43,926 bases of DNA from Paracoccaceae bacterium. GTDB taxonomy: Bacteria; Pseudomonadota; Alphaproteobacteria; Rhodobacterales; Rhodobacteraceae. The stretch spans positions 1-43,926 of the forward strand of contig JAKITE010000008.1 in assembly GCA_021648225.1 (NCBI GenBank), written 5' to 3'. Every line of letters begins with the position of its first letter. Position 1 is the stretch's first letter. Below are positions 7,863-17,419 of this stretch, in pieces. Both the position numbers and the translations under genes were made by a program. The notes below the pieces were generated by a model that was not told the origin of the DNA, ran no database searches, and saw only the letters and a program-made list of their open reading frames with translations.

Positions 7863-8839
7863 AAATCTCGATAAAACCCCGGCGACGATCACGATTGGCA
7901 CCATTGCTGGTTGGCAAATCCTCGCCAACGGCCTCGCTTTATTTTGAAAATGCCTGTCAGGGCTGGCTGGCGGACGGACGGGTGAAAAAGATTTCTCCGA
8001 CTGTGTTTGCATCTGAAACCACACAGCTGGTTTTTCGGCATGATGCGGGGGTTCCGGCGGGGTTTTCACGGCCAAAAACCCTATACTTTATGGATGATTA
8101 CTGGCATACAGACCAAAACCTGCCGTGGCAATACCGGCAAAAAACCAAATTGCTGGAACACCGTGCGGCGCGGTTTTATATGCAGTCGGCCGATTGGGTC
8201 GGGGTTAGTTCTGAAAATTTGCATGCACTGTTACGGCAGGAATACCCCGATAAAACCACAGGGGTTTTGCACCCGTTCTGGTCAGAACCACTGGCGGATT
8301 TTAACCATTTTGATCAGCAAACCCTGAATATATGTTTTTTGGGCGCGCGTTCCCATGCCGGGGATCTAACCCTTATACTTCCGGCAATTCGCGCGGTTCT
8401 AAACCAGTTTCCCAAGGCTGAATTTACCCTGTCAAAAACCCATAGGTTACCCGCAGATCTGGCGACGCATAAACGGGTAAAGCACATACCGCAAATGGGC
8501 TGGCAGGAATACCGGAAATGGGTGGTTAAGCAGCGGTTTCATATTGCGCTTTATCCCCTGCAAAAGGGGCCGTTTAATGCGGCGCGCTCAACCAGTAAAA
8601 TGATCGAACACGCAATTGTTGGCGCGGCTTGCCTGTATTCTGCCCATTGGCCAAACGGGGCGGGGCGGGGTATTCCGGTGGGGGACGGCCCGCTGGATTG
8701 GGTGCAAATATTATGCCAAATTGCGGGTGACAGGGGTTTGTTAGAACAAATGGCGCGGGCCAATTCAGCCGTAGCATTGCGCGAAAACCGCCTTGAAACC
8801 CAACGGGCGGTCTGGCAAAATCTGCTTTTCCCAAAATAA
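7859..8839 (+). CDS. Glycosyltransferase-like protein of the capsule locus
   Basis: A 326-residue protein starting with GTG that overlaps the kpsT stop by four bases. No close family came to mind. Its layout resembles a GT-B glycosyltransferase: an N-terminal half with YFMDDYWHTD and FYMQSADWVGVSSENLHALL (like the S...V..S..L segment after the first domain), then NICFLGARSHAGDLTLILPAI opening a second Rossmann half. Near the C-terminus FNAARSTSKMIEHAIVGAACLYS resembles the donor-binding E...G.P segment of family 1/4 transferases. It has no signal peptide or membrane span. From context it probably acts on the exported polysaccharide or on its lipid acceptor. The substrate cannot be read from sequence. 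Confidence 0.65.
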   Translation: MKISIKPRRRSRLAPLLVGKSSPTASLYFENACQGWLADGRVKKISPTVFASETTQLVFRHDAGVPAGFSRPKTLYFMDDYWHTDQNLPWQYRQKTKLLEHRAARFYMQSADWVGVSSENLHALLRQEYPDKTTGVLHPFWSEPLADFNHFDQQTLNICFLGARSHAGDLTLILPAIRAVLNQFPKAEFTLSKTHRLPADLATHKRVKHIPQMGWQEYRKWVVKQRFHIALYPLQKGPFNAARSTSKMIEHAIVGAACLYSAHWPNGAGRGIPVGDGPLDWVQILCQIAGDRGLLEQMARANSAVALRENRLETQRAVWQNLLFPK

Positions 8840-8860
8840 AACCCGCCGCAGCGGGTTTTA
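8837..8860. terminator. Bidirectional rho-independent terminator
   Basis: TAAAACCCGC (8837-8846) and GCGGGTTTTA (8851-8860) are perfect complements around a four-base loop (CGCA). The A run before and T run after the GC stem let it work on both strands. It ends the kpsE-kpsT-glycosyltransferase operon, whose stop codon forms its first bases, and the convergent trxA transcript, whose stop is 22 bases away. Confidence 0.88.
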
Positions 8861-8882
8861 AGAATTCACGCTATAAATCCGG

Positions 8883-9203
8883 TTAGATTTCGCTGTCGAT
8901 CCAGCTTTTCAGGGCGGCTTTTGGCAAGGCACCGGTTTTGTTGGAAACAACTTTGCCGTCTTTGAACAGGAACAATGCCGGAATGCCGCGCACCCCCAAA
9001 GATGCCGGGCTATTGCCGTTTTCATCCACGTTCACTTTGGCGATTTTGACGGTTTCGCCATATTCCTCGGATAATTCTTCCAAGGATGGCCCGATCATTT
9101 TGCAAGGGCCGCACCATTCGGCCCAGAAATCAACAACAACGGGAACCGTAGATTCAAGGACTTCGGATTGAAAGGTGGCGTCGGTGACTGCGATAGTGGC
9201 CAT
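8883..9203 (-). CDS. trxA: Thioredoxin
   Basis: A 106-residue classical cytoplasmic thioredoxin, the general protein disulfide reductant re-reduced by thioredoxin reductase. It has the active site WCGPC (Cys31 and Cys34), the buried Asp25 in VVVDFWAEW and the cis-proline segment GIPALFLF. I set the start at the ATG at 9203 (AGGAG eight bases upstream), which gives the normal family length; an upstream in-frame start would add 22 unlikely residues. It lies 62 bases downstream of addA, a linkage common in Rhodobacterales. A short palindrome (CCTAATTTAGG, 9238-9248) lies in its leader. Confidence 0.97.
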   Translation of the reverse strand: MATIAVTDATFQSEVLESTVPVVVDFWAEWCGPCKMIGPSLEELSEEYGETVKIAKVNVDENGNSPASLGVRGIPALFLFKDGKVVSNKTGALPKAALKSWIDSEI

Positions 9204-9265
9204 TTTGGCACTCCTGTAAATATCTGAATATGTTTTCCCTAATTTAGGAACCCGAACCGCCAGCG

Positions 9266-12200
9266 TCAAGGTGTGGTGGCGCGCTGCAAGGCAGCCATGC
9301 AGATATTTTCCGGAATTTCCATCAAACTGGCGTTATTGGTCCAACATATTGCGGTTTTGAGGGGCCTGTCCGGCCATATCTGGGATAAAGCAACGCGGTA
9401 GGCCCCCATCTGTCGCAGAAAAGCCTCGGGTATTTCTGCCGGAGTTTCAGGGATAATCGCGTTTGATTTGAAATCAATGGCGATAATTTCCGTGCCGGTA
9501 ATCAGCGCATCAATGCGGCCAAAAATCGGGCCGATACCGGGAATATCGGCGGTTATGGCGACCTCTTGCAGGGTTTCGGGTGCAAAAATTTTGGCCAGTT
9601 CCGGTGTGTTCAACACGTTTAAGGCCTGCGCGATAACCCCGTTTAATGCGGCATTTCCAAGCAGGCTTTGCGCAGTATTTTCCCGATGCTCTGGCGGGAC
9701 ACCCACCAGTTTTTCCAGCAGCAAATGAATTTGATTGCCCCGTAAAATGGCGTTTTCATCTTCAATCGTGCCCGCAACACTATGCGCCCCGCCAAGGTTT
9801 GATGGGCTGCGCGGCTTGGGTGGTTTGACCGGTGCTTTTGCCTGGGTGTTCAAAAACTCCGGCAATGGCTTGGCTGTGGTTTTGCTGTTTGTGGCGGGCA
9901 ATTTTTCAGCAGACCAATGGTTTTCAAAAACCAGCCGCCCGGTGCTGTCAGGCGTGGCGCCAAGGGTCAAAGCCGCGTCGCGCACCATGCCAAACCAATC
10001 TGCATCCGCCTTTTTCGGGTCACCTGCACCGGCAATCATAAGCCATGTTTCGGCCCGCGTCAGCGCCACATAAAGCAGCCGGTTTTTTTCTTCTTGTTGC
10101 AGGCGGTCTTGCATTTCATTGGCGTTTTTTGCAATTCGCGGCGCATTTTTTTTGCCTAATCCAATCATTGCCAAATCATCAACCGGTAGCACCTTGGCGC
10201 TGCTATCATTGGGTTTCTTAACGGTTTGGGGCAAAATCACAATCGGAGCCTCCAGCCCCTTGGCCCCGTGCACCGTCATCACCCGAACCTGATCGGCGCT
10301 TGCATCCATACGACGTTTTATTTCCAGCACGTCGGTTGATATCCATTCCAGAAACCGGGTCAGGCTGGGGTTGTTTTTGCTCTCGAAAACCTGAGCCTGA
10401 TGTAACAGCTCGTCAATGCCGTCCTCCGATTCCGGGCCAAGCCGCGCCAGCAGTTTCTGGCGGCCTTTATGGTGAATCAGGATACGTTCCAGCAATTCAT
10501 AGGGGCGTTCAAAATCGGCTCTGCCCAGAATATCCCCCAGCATTTCATGGCTGCCAAGCGCCTGCCATAACGTTCCTTTGCGATCATGGGCCAAGGCAAA
10601 TAATTCGGCCTCGGAAACCCCGCATAAAGGCGAGCGCAAAGCACAGGCCAGCGCAAGATTATCGTTGGGCGTGCTGGCAAATTGCAATACCGACATCAGG
10701 TCTTTGACCGCCAGTTCTTCGGCAACTTTCAAGCGGTCCGATCCCGCGACCGGCACCTGTTTTGATTTTAACGCCTTGATGGTTGCATGAAACAAACTGG
10801 TGCGCGATTGCACCAGAATCAAAAAATCACCGGCGCGGATGGCACGGTTTTGGCCCGGCAATTCATGGCCCGATGCAATCAGCCCCGCGATACGTTCAGC
10901 AATGGTTTCGGCCAGCAAAACCTGCGGGTCGCCGGGGGCGGGGGCATCTACGGGTTCAAACCATTTTTTTGGCTCTGGCACATCCGGTTTAGCAATAAAA
11001 GGCCAGATTTCCACCCGCCCGGGCCGGGTTTTATCGGTGGTCAGATGGGTGATTTCGTTGCTTAAGCCCTCAGCGGCTTTGCCTTGAAAAACCGTATCAA
11101 CCAATTGTAAAATCGGTGCGGCAGATCGAAAAGAATGCAGCAATTCGCCTTGGGCCAAATCAGCCCCGCGGGATCGGAGCTGTTGACCAAACAGGGTTCG
11201 CATTCGGGCAAATTCATGGGGGTCTGCACCCTGAAACGAAAAAATAGACTGTTTTTCATCACCCACCACAAACACGGTGCGTGGTTGGTCAGGGTTTGCG
11301 GTTGCGTAAATTTCCTCAGCCAAAGAGGACACAATGCGCCATTGTAGCGGGCTGGTATCCTGGGCTTCGTCGACCAGAATATGGTCAATGCCGCCGTCCA
11401 GCCGGTATAAAACCCATTGTGCCATTTCCGAATTTCGCAGCAAAGCATCGCTTTTTCGGATCAGGTCTTCGAATTCCAAACCGGCGATTGCGGCTTTGCG
11501 TTTGGTATAATGGCGCAAAAACACCCGGGCAAATTCATGCAAAGCCCGTGATTTGGACAGGGTTTGCAAGGCAAGCCGGCTTTCGCGGGCAATGGCCACC
11601 CGCTCGATCAACAAGGTGACCAGATCAAAGGCCGGTGGAAAGGCGTCTTTTACCGCATTTACCGGAAATTTTGTGGTTGATCGGGGCTTGCCAGAGGTCA
11701 AAAATGCAGCCTCCAACATGTCCAGCGCTGCCGAAACCGGTGCATTTTTATAATTTTGTAACGCTTCCGAGGCGCGTAATTCCGCCGAAACCCGTTTGGC
11801 GTCGGGCTTAACGGTTTTGGCCATGGCATTGGCAAGGGCCTGTAAATCAAGGTCCGACAGGCCTTGCAGGATACGACCAAGAACCTCCTGTTCAGACAGG
11901 CCCGGCTCTGTTTCAAGCAGCTTTGCCATTTTGCTTTGGTCAAAATCCCGATCAAAGCGTTCCTGATACTTCAGAATTTCCGGCAAATATTCTGCGGGGT
12001 CTTTGAATTGGGCGGCCACCATGGCGTCAAAAATATCCGGATGGCTTTCGGCCAGATCATTCAGCACATCAACCCGCAATTCGGCGGTTTGGCGATCATC
12101 AATGATTTCAAAATCAGGGGAAATCTGTGCTTCGAGCGGAAACCGGTGTAACAGCGATTCGCAAAAAGCGTGGATGGTCTGGATTTTAAGCCCCCCCGGA

Positions 12201-12547
12201 GTTTCCAGCGCGCGGGCAAACAGGGTGCGCGCGGTGCTTAACGCATTGCTGTCCGGTATAGGTTCGCCCAGCCCCTGCAGGGCGGTTTGCAGTTTTTCAT
12301 CCGGCAACATTGCCCATTCACCCAATTGCTTAAACAGGCGGTTTTGCATTTCGGAGGCAGCGGCGGTGGTAAAGGTCAGGCATAAAATCTTGCCCGGATC
12401 CGTGCCACGTAGCAATAATCGTGATACCCGATTGGTCAAAACCCGGGTTTTGCCCGATCCGGCATTGGCGCTGACCCAGCTGGAAAAATCGGGCCTTGCC
12501 GCCAGTATTTGCGCGGCGGATGCCTGTTGGATGATCTGTTTGCTCAT
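9266..12547 (-). CDS. addA: Double-strand break repair helicase-nuclease AddA
   Basis: AddA is the UvrD-like 3'-5' helicase subunit of the AddAB enzyme, which resects DNA ends for RecA loading. In this 1093-residue protein Walker A is SANAGSGKT (26-34), helicase motif II is LVDEAQDTSP (about 391), and motif VI is LLYVALTRAE. The C-terminal PD-(D/E)XK nuclease is visible as FGRIDALITG followed by AIDFKSN (about 1020-1027). The length is typical of the alphaproteobacterial form. It overlaps addB by four bases (ATGA), so the two subunits are made together. Confidence 0.96.
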   Translation of the reverse strand: MSKQIIQQASAAQILAARPDFSSWVSANAGSGKTRVLTNRVSRLLLRGTDPGKILCLTFTTAAASEMQNRLFKQLGEWAMLPDEKLQTALQGLGEPIPDSNALSTARTLFARALETPGGLKIQTIHAFCESLLHRFPLEAQISPDFEIIDDRQTAELRVDVLNDLAESHPDIFDAMVAAQFKDPAEYLPEILKYQERFDRDFDQSKMAKLLETEPGLSEQEVLGRILQGLSDLDLQALANAMAKTVKPDAKRVSAELRASEALQNYKNAPVSAALDMLEAAFLTSGKPRSTTKFPVNAVKDAFPPAFDLVTLLIERVAIARESRLALQTLSKSRALHEFARVFLRHYTKRKAAIAGLEFEDLIRKSDALLRNSEMAQWVLYRLDGGIDHILVDEAQDTSPLQWRIVSSLAEEIYATANPDQPRTVFVVGDEKQSIFSFQGADPHEFARMRTLFGQQLRSRGADLAQGELLHSFRSAAPILQLVDTVFQGKAAEGLSNEITHLTTDKTRPGRVEIWPFIAKPDVPEPKKWFEPVDAPAPGDPQVLLAETIAERIAGLIASGHELPGQNRAIRAGDFLILVQSRTSLFHATIKALKSKQVPVAGSDRLKVAEELAVKDLMSVLQFASTPNDNLALACALRSPLCGVSEAELFALAHDRKGTLWQALGSHEMLGDILGRADFERPYELLERILIHHKGRQKLLARLGPESEDGIDELLHQAQVFESKNNPSLTRFLEWISTDVLEIKRRMDASADQVRVMTVHGAKGLEAPIVILPQTVKKPNDSSAKVLPVDDLAMIGLGKKNAPRIAKNANEMQDRLQQEEKNRLLYVALTRAETWLMIAGAGDPKKADADWFGMVRDAALTLGATPDSTGRLVFENHWSAEKLPATNSKTTAKPLPEFLNTQAKAPVKPPKPRSPSNLGGAHSVAGTIEDENAILRGNQIHLLLEKLVGVPPEHRENTAQSLLGNAALNGVIAQALNVLNTPELAKIFAPETLQEVAITADIPGIGPIFGRIDALITGTEIIAIDFKSNAIIPETPAEIPEAFLRQMGAYRVALSQIWPDRPLKTAICWTNNASLMEIPENICMAALQRATTP

Positions 12548-15423
12548 ACTATTTCCACCGTAAACCCGTCATCATCCTGCCATTCGCCACGACGCGACAG
12601 GTGGTCATAATCGCCCTTGAAGGTCTGGAGCTCGGGGCGTAATCGCGCCGGATACCCGACCGCAACCAATTGATACCGCCCGATCAGGCTGCACAGGTTT
12701 TCCCATGCGTTATGCATGGCGTCATCAGTTTGGGCAAAAGAAATAACGCCAGCTTTGCCGCCCAGATAGATCAGTTGCAGGCTATGGATTTTGGCCGGAT
12801 GCAGCCCCTCGAACCCGCCGTTTTCCGCGATTATGCCTTCCAGTGGCAATTGCACCGAAAACTGCCGGATTTGTTTTTCGGTTGGTTTGCTGCCGGATTT
12901 ATAGTCATAGATCAACAAGTTACCAGCGCTATCAATATCAATCCGGTCGGCTTTGGCGCGCAATTCAAACCCGTTGGGCAACATACGTTTGCCGATGGTT
13001 TCCAGCCGTGCGGGGGCGGCGATGCTACGCCGTTCAGCCTCGGTTTCCAGAAACCAGTCGCGGGTTTTCAGAAAACCGGCCCGCCACAACCGCCGCGTTG
13101 CTGGCCAGGGCACGGATTTTTCCAGTGCCTGCATCATGATTTCCTCAAAAAGACCGGCGGGGTTTTCCGGCAAGCCAGCCATGGTTTGTGAAATAAACTG
13201 TTCCAGAATATCGTGCAGAACATTACCTTTGTTGCGGTGGTCCGGCTGTTGGGTCAAGGGTTCGAATTTACGCAGTTTCAGAATATACTGGGCGTAAATT
13301 GCATAAGGGTCGCGGATCAGGGTTTCGATACGGGTCACAAACAATCCCTTTGGCCGTGCCGATACCGGCGGCGCTGGCGCGGGGCGCGGCGCGGGGGGGG
13401 TCGGTGTTTTGGCAGCGTCCAGTTGTTCGGCCCAATGCAGCAGGGTTTTGCCACGATCCTGCATTTCTGTTAACGCAGACTGGCCGTTATCCCCCAGCCC
13501 TGCGATCAGGTTTTGCAATCGCAGCAACCACCGGGACCCTACGCTTGGTGCTTCGCCATCGCGCAGCGCGCGCGACAAAACCACCTGTGAGCCACCAAGA
13601 CATTGCTGGTAATCATGGGCCGAAAGCCCGGTGCGCCGCTCGGGCAGCTCCAGCCCGATCTGGCGGCGCATTTCGCGGTTTAGCCATGTGTCATTACGGC
13701 TGATTTGTGGCCAGATACCCTCGTTCAGCCCTGCCAGAATAATCAGATCAGCCGATTGAACCCGTGCTTCCAAGGTGCCCCAAATGGCAATATCGGGATG
13801 GGCCAAAACCGGATCATCGCGCACCTCTCCGGTTAGGGCATCGGCAAATAACGCGCGGTAATCAGCAGCGGAATATTGGGTTTGATGGTCGCAATCCCCA
13901 AGGGTTTCCAGTGTGGCCAACACCACCCGACCGGCTTCTTTATCCCATAAATCATCCGAGCCCAGCGATTCGGCGGCCTGTCGGTGCAGGTTGGCCCAGC
14001 CGCTAACGGTATGGTCGGGCAGAGATTGCAGCGGCGATATTATTTCTGAAAGCCGCGCCAGCCAAGGTTTTGCGGCGGCTTTTTCAGCCCAGTCAGAAAA
14101 ACCCGTAAAATCAACAAAAGCAGGCCCGCCGCGCAGTTCTTTATGTTCCAGCTGGCGGCTGAATTGCAAATGCTGGCTGCGTTGGCCGATGCTGCATAGC
14201 GGGTGTTTTAACAATTCCAGCAGCTGCAACGGGGTTAATTTAGTATCAAACATAGCCACAAGCATACGCAAAAACATCCCCGGCGGCGAAAGCTGAGCCG
14301 GTTGGCCGGCGCTGTCATCGGGGGTGATATTCCAGCGGTGCAACATCGCCGAAACCCGCCGCGCCAGCAATCTGTCAGGGGTGACAAGCGCGGATTTTTT
14401 GCCCTCGTGCAGGGATTGGCGCAATTTGATGGCAATTGCGGTGGCCTCCAGCCGGGGGCTGGGGGCCTCTAACAAGGTCAGGTTTTGGCAGGCATCTGCC
14501 AGATCGGGCAGCAATTTCGGCCCGTCTGCCAGCCATGTTGCGGTCACCGGTGCGGGGCGCAATGACAGGGAAACCAGCGCGTTTCGTTTGGTGTTTTCAG
14601 CGGTTATCTTGTGCCAAAGCGGCATTTCGGATGGATCAAATCCCACAGTTCTGGCCAGTTTAGCAAAGCCGAATTGCGGATGTTCCTCGGACAGGCCCTG
14701 CCAAATATCGGCCGGGGTGTCAAAATCAAACCCCGGTAAAACCACCGCACCTTGCGGCAGGTTTGCCACCGCTTTGATCAACATCGCTGTTGCCCCGCGC
14801 GACCCGGTTGAACCGGCAATAATCACCGGCGTTTGCACCGGATTTTCCTGCCATTCAGCCGCCAGCGCGGCAATAGCCGCCCGCTGTCGGGCCTCGACCC
14901 CTGACATTTTGCCTGCAAGGGCGGCGACATAATCCTTGAGAATATTCAAAAAAGCCAGATTGCGCTGCCAATGGCCGGACTGCCCGTCGATTTCGATATC
15001 TTTCAAGCTGTCGATGCTTAACCCTTCGCCATCCAGTTCATCCAGCAATGCCGCCAGTGATTTTGCCAGATCAAACCGAGCGGATTTCGGGGCCAGATCG
15101 GGCTGTTTATCCAGAAAAGCACCAATCAGATCCCCCAACAAAAGCTGGCGTTCCAGTGCATTGGCAGCTGGGGGCAGGTCGGGGGATGTATCTTGTGCCA
15201 GATCACTGATAACACGGATATTGGGCAAAATTGCTGGTCCGGTGGATAGCAAATCACTTAAACGTCTGGCGCTGCGGCGGGTGTTGACAAAAATACTGAT
15301 GCGCGCCCATTCTTGGGGCTGGCATCCCTGCATTCGGGCATGCAGCCCCGCCACAAAAGCAACCGAAAAATCACAGCCCACAGGCAGGGCCATAATGCGG
15401 GGGTTTTGCGTTGGCTCAAACAT
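12544..15423 (-). CDS. addB: Double-strand break repair protein AddB
   Basis: This is the 959-residue partner of AddA, of the alphaproteobacterial AddB type. The helicase-like N-terminal half is degenerate, with AGSTGSRGATAML in place of a good Walker A. The C-terminal nuclease domain is well formed: ELRAKADRIDID then LLIYDYKSGSKPTEKQI (about 837-843), the D...DYK of a RecB-type PD-(D/E)XK site. The cysteine quartet of the iron-sulfur cluster in Bacillus AddB is not evident. Its start codon lies inside the end of tsaE, with an eight-base overlap. In the Rhodobacterales gene orders I remember, two other genes separate tsaE and addB; here they are absent. Confidence 0.94.
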   Translation of the reverse strand: MFEPTQNPRIMALPVGCDFSVAFVAGLHARMQGCQPQEWARISIFVNTRRSARRLSDLLSTGPAILPNIRVISDLAQDTSPDLPPAANALERQLLLGDLIGAFLDKQPDLAPKSARFDLAKSLAALLDELDGEGLSIDSLKDIEIDGQSGHWQRNLAFLNILKDYVAALAGKMSGVEARQRAAIAALAAEWQENPVQTPVIIAGSTGSRGATAMLIKAVANLPQGAVVLPGFDFDTPADIWQGLSEEHPQFGFAKLARTVGFDPSEMPLWHKITAENTKRNALVSLSLRPAPVTATWLADGPKLLPDLADACQNLTLLEAPSPRLEATAIAIKLRQSLHEGKKSALVTPDRLLARRVSAMLHRWNITPDDSAGQPAQLSPPGMFLRMLVAMFDTKLTPLQLLELLKHPLCSIGQRSQHLQFSRQLEHKELRGGPAFVDFTGFSDWAEKAAAKPWLARLSEIISPLQSLPDHTVSGWANLHRQAAESLGSDDLWDKEAGRVVLATLETLGDCDHQTQYSAADYRALFADALTGEVRDDPVLAHPDIAIWGTLEARVQSADLIILAGLNEGIWPQISRNDTWLNREMRRQIGLELPERRTGLSAHDYQQCLGGSQVVLSRALRDGEAPSVGSRWLLRLQNLIAGLGDNGQSALTEMQDRGKTLLHWAEQLDAAKTPTPPAPRPAPAPPVSARPKGLFVTRIETLIRDPYAIYAQYILKLRKFEPLTQQPDHRNKGNVLHDILEQFISQTMAGLPENPAGLFEEIMMQALEKSVPWPATRRLWRAGFLKTRDWFLETEAERRSIAAPARLETIGKRMLPNGFELRAKADRIDIDSAGNLLIYDYKSGSKPTEKQIRQFSVQLPLEGIIAENGGFEGLHPAKIHSLQLIYLGGKAGVISFAQTDDAMHNAWENLCSLIGRYQLVAVGYPARLRPELQTFKGDYDHLSRRGEWQDDDGFTVEIV

Positions 15424-15880
15424 TTTCCAGCCACTCCCACCCTTGACCGGCGGTGGTGATTTTCAAGGTCCGGCCATGATCCGAATTGCCTTGATGAAAT
15501 GCCAGCGCCAGATGCCGTTTTGGCGTGTCTGCACCCAGCCGGTCGGGCCATTCAACCAGACAAATGCCGGTGGCAAAAGCGTCATTCAGGCCCAGTTCGA
15601 CAATTTCGTCAAAAGAACCAATCCGGTAAAGATCCGCGTGCCAAATCTCAACATCATCAAGCGGGTAGGTCTGCACCAGAGTAAAGGTCGGTGAGGGGAT
15701 ATCCTCCAGTAAATCCAGCGGTGCCTGCAATGCCTGTATCAGGCTGCGGGCAAAATGGGTTTTGCCTGCGCCGATATCCCCCGAAAGCAGCAATACATCG
15801 CCAGCCCGCAAATGCGGCCCGATGCGGCTGGCCAGATCAGCGGTTTGGCTGGCGGAATCAAGGGTAAAATCATAGTTCAT
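15416..15880 (-). CDS. tsaE: tRNA threonylcarbamoyladenosine biosynthesis ATPase TsaE
   Basis: TsaE is the ATPase that powers the TsaBDE complex in making the universal t6A37 tRNA modification. The 154-residue protein has Walker A GDIGAGKT (34-41), the family segment SPTFTLVQTY (about 64-73) and HADLYRI followed by CLVEWPDRLG. Length is normal. It starts five bases after the regB stop and overlaps addB by eight bases, so regB, tsaE, addB and addA are likely read as one transcript. Confidence 0.95.
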   Translation of the reverse strand: MNYDFTLDSASQTADLASRIGPHLRAGDVLLLSGDIGAGKTHFARSLIQALQAPLDLLEDIPSPTFTLVQTYPLDDVEIWHADLYRIGSFDEIVELGLNDAFATGICLVEWPDRLGADTPKRHLALAFHQGNSDHGRTLKITTAGQGWEWLENV

Positions 15881-15885
15881 ACGGG

Positions 15886-17313
15886 TTAGTTCACCGGATT
15901 ATTGGGGTTGTCGTCCAAGGCCGCGCGAATATCATCAACCGGCACCTCAAAAGATTTGCGTAAAAAAACCACTTCGACAATGGCGCCGGTGGAACGGGAT
16001 TGATTAGGTGCCAGAATTCTGGCTTTGGCTGCATTAAAACGATGTTCGGAGCCATTGGCAAAATTAATCTCGGCACCGCAGCGTTCCAGCAGGGTTTTGG
16101 CAATAAACAGGCCCAGCCCCATGCCTTCATAGCCGGGGCGATCAGGGTTTTGTTTTTTCTGGCGGTGTTTACGCACAAACGGCTCGCCAATCCGGCCCAG
16201 CAATTCGGGTGGAAACCCGGGACCGTCATCGCCGATATGCAAATGGATGGTTTCAGGATTCCATGTAATGTCGATCCAGACATTTTCATCCGCAAAATCC
16301 ACCCCGTTTTGCACAAGATTGCGAATACCGTGGATAATTTCAGGCAAACGCGGAATTTCGGGCTGGTTGTCTGGCTGTTTGTCAAACGGTTTGCCATTGA
16401 CGCGAATGATGATGGTTTTGCCGCGTGAAATATGCGGCGCGGCGGCTTCCTCGATCACCGCCGAAACCGGCGCGTGGTGCAGGTGGGTATCGTCTTTGCC
16501 AGCGCGGCCCATATCGTGCAAAATATCGCGGCAACGGTTGGCTTGGCTTTGGATCAATTCCATGTCTTGGCGCAGGTCCGGCCTGTCTGCCAATTCATCC
16601 ATCAGCTCGGTTGATACCAGTTTTATGGTGGCCAGCGGTGTGCCCAGCTCATGGGCGGCGGCGGCGACCACCCCGCCAAGCGCGGTCAGGCGCTGTTCAC
16701 GGTCCAATGCCATTTGGGTTGCGGCCAATGCCTGGCTCATGGAAAAGGTTTCGGCGGTGACGCGGCGTGCAAAAAACGCCAGAAACCCGATGGAAATCAG
16801 CAAAGCCGCCCACATGCCGTAAATAAAGGTCGAGGGTAGAATAAGCAGGGTGCCATCCATCGTTTTCAGGGGTAAAAACTGCCATGTCAAAATCGAAATC
16901 ATCAGTACGGCCGCAAAACTGATGATCATTGTCGCCCGCAGGTTCAGCGCGGTGGCGGCAATCACCACCGGCGCAATCAGCAGCATTGAAAACGGGTTCG
17001 ACAGACCGCCGGTTAAATAAATCAGGCTTGCCAACTGGCAAAGATCAAACAGCAATGTATTTAGCGCCGCACGTTCAGACAGCCTTCGGTTTTCGGGGAA
17101 AATCAGGATGGCAACAATATTAAACCCCACCGCAATGCCAATCGCGGTCACGCTTAGATCCAATCTTAAATCCAGCTCCAGATAGCGGGTGGCGATAATT
17201 ACGGCGGCTGATTGTCCGGCAATTGCCAGCCAGCGCAACATGACCAGCGTTCGCAGCCGCATCCAGTCATACCGGGCCTCGTTAATCACCATATTTACCG
17301 GAGCATGCACCAT
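15886..17313 (-). CDS. regB: Redox-sensing sensor histidine kinase RegB (PrrB/ActS)
   Basis: RegB phosphorylates RegA when the respiratory chain is reduced, controlling respiration, nitrogen and carbon metabolism and, in phototrophs, photosynthesis genes. The 475-residue protein has about six membrane spans. The quinone-binding heptapeptide is GGLSNPF (102-108), the phosphorylated His221 is in AAAHELGTPLATI, and the redox-active Cys261 is in NRCRDILHDMGRAGKDD. The N-box is NLVQNGVDFA and the G-box DDGPGFPPELLGRIGEPFV. All match the Rhodobacter enzyme with a shift of about four residues. The start MVHAPVNMV aligns in length with PrrB. It is divergent from senC-regA, the classical arrangement. 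Confidence 0.97.
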   Translation of the reverse strand: MVHAPVNMVINEARYDWMRLRTLVMLRWLAIAGQSAAVIIATRYLELDLRLDLSVTAIGIAVGFNIVAILIFPENRRLSERAALNTLLFDLCQLASLIYLTGGLSNPFSMLLIAPVVIAATALNLRATMIISFAAVLMISILTWQFLPLKTMDGTLLILPSTFIYGMWAALLISIGFLAFFARRVTAETFSMSQALAATQMALDREQRLTALGGVVAAAAHELGTPLATIKLVSTELMDELADRPDLRQDMELIQSQANRCRDILHDMGRAGKDDTHLHHAPVSAVIEEAAAPHISRGKTIIIRVNGKPFDKQPDNQPEIPRLPEIIHGIRNLVQNGVDFADENVWIDITWNPETIHLHIGDDGPGFPPELLGRIGEPFVRKHRQKKQNPDRPGYEGMGLGLFIAKTLLERCGAEINFANGSEHRFNAAKARILAPNQSRSTGAIVEVVFLRKSFEVPVDDIRAALDDNPNNPVN

Positions 17314-17419
17314 TTTGCCAAACTATCATGCTGTCGGGGAATGAAAAGCATTGATATTTCACAGGCAACTTGCAGCGCGCGGATTGTAGGTGCATAACAG
17401 TCAAAAGTTAGGAGATATT
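17314..17419. promoter_or_regulatory. Divergent regB / senC-regA control region
   Basis: A 106-base gap separates two divergent transcription units. On the plus strand TTGCAG (from about 17369), 17 bases, then CATAAC is a weak candidate promoter. AGGAG just before 17420 is the senC ribosome site. RegA is known to regulate this region in Rhodobacter, but I could not find a convincing RegA box here by eye. The limits given are simply the intergenic space. Confidence 0.4.

Noticed and set aside
17314..17419. A RegA binding box between regB and senC
   Set aside because: GC-rich segments are present, but none matched the recalled RegA consensus in both halves, so no site was called.
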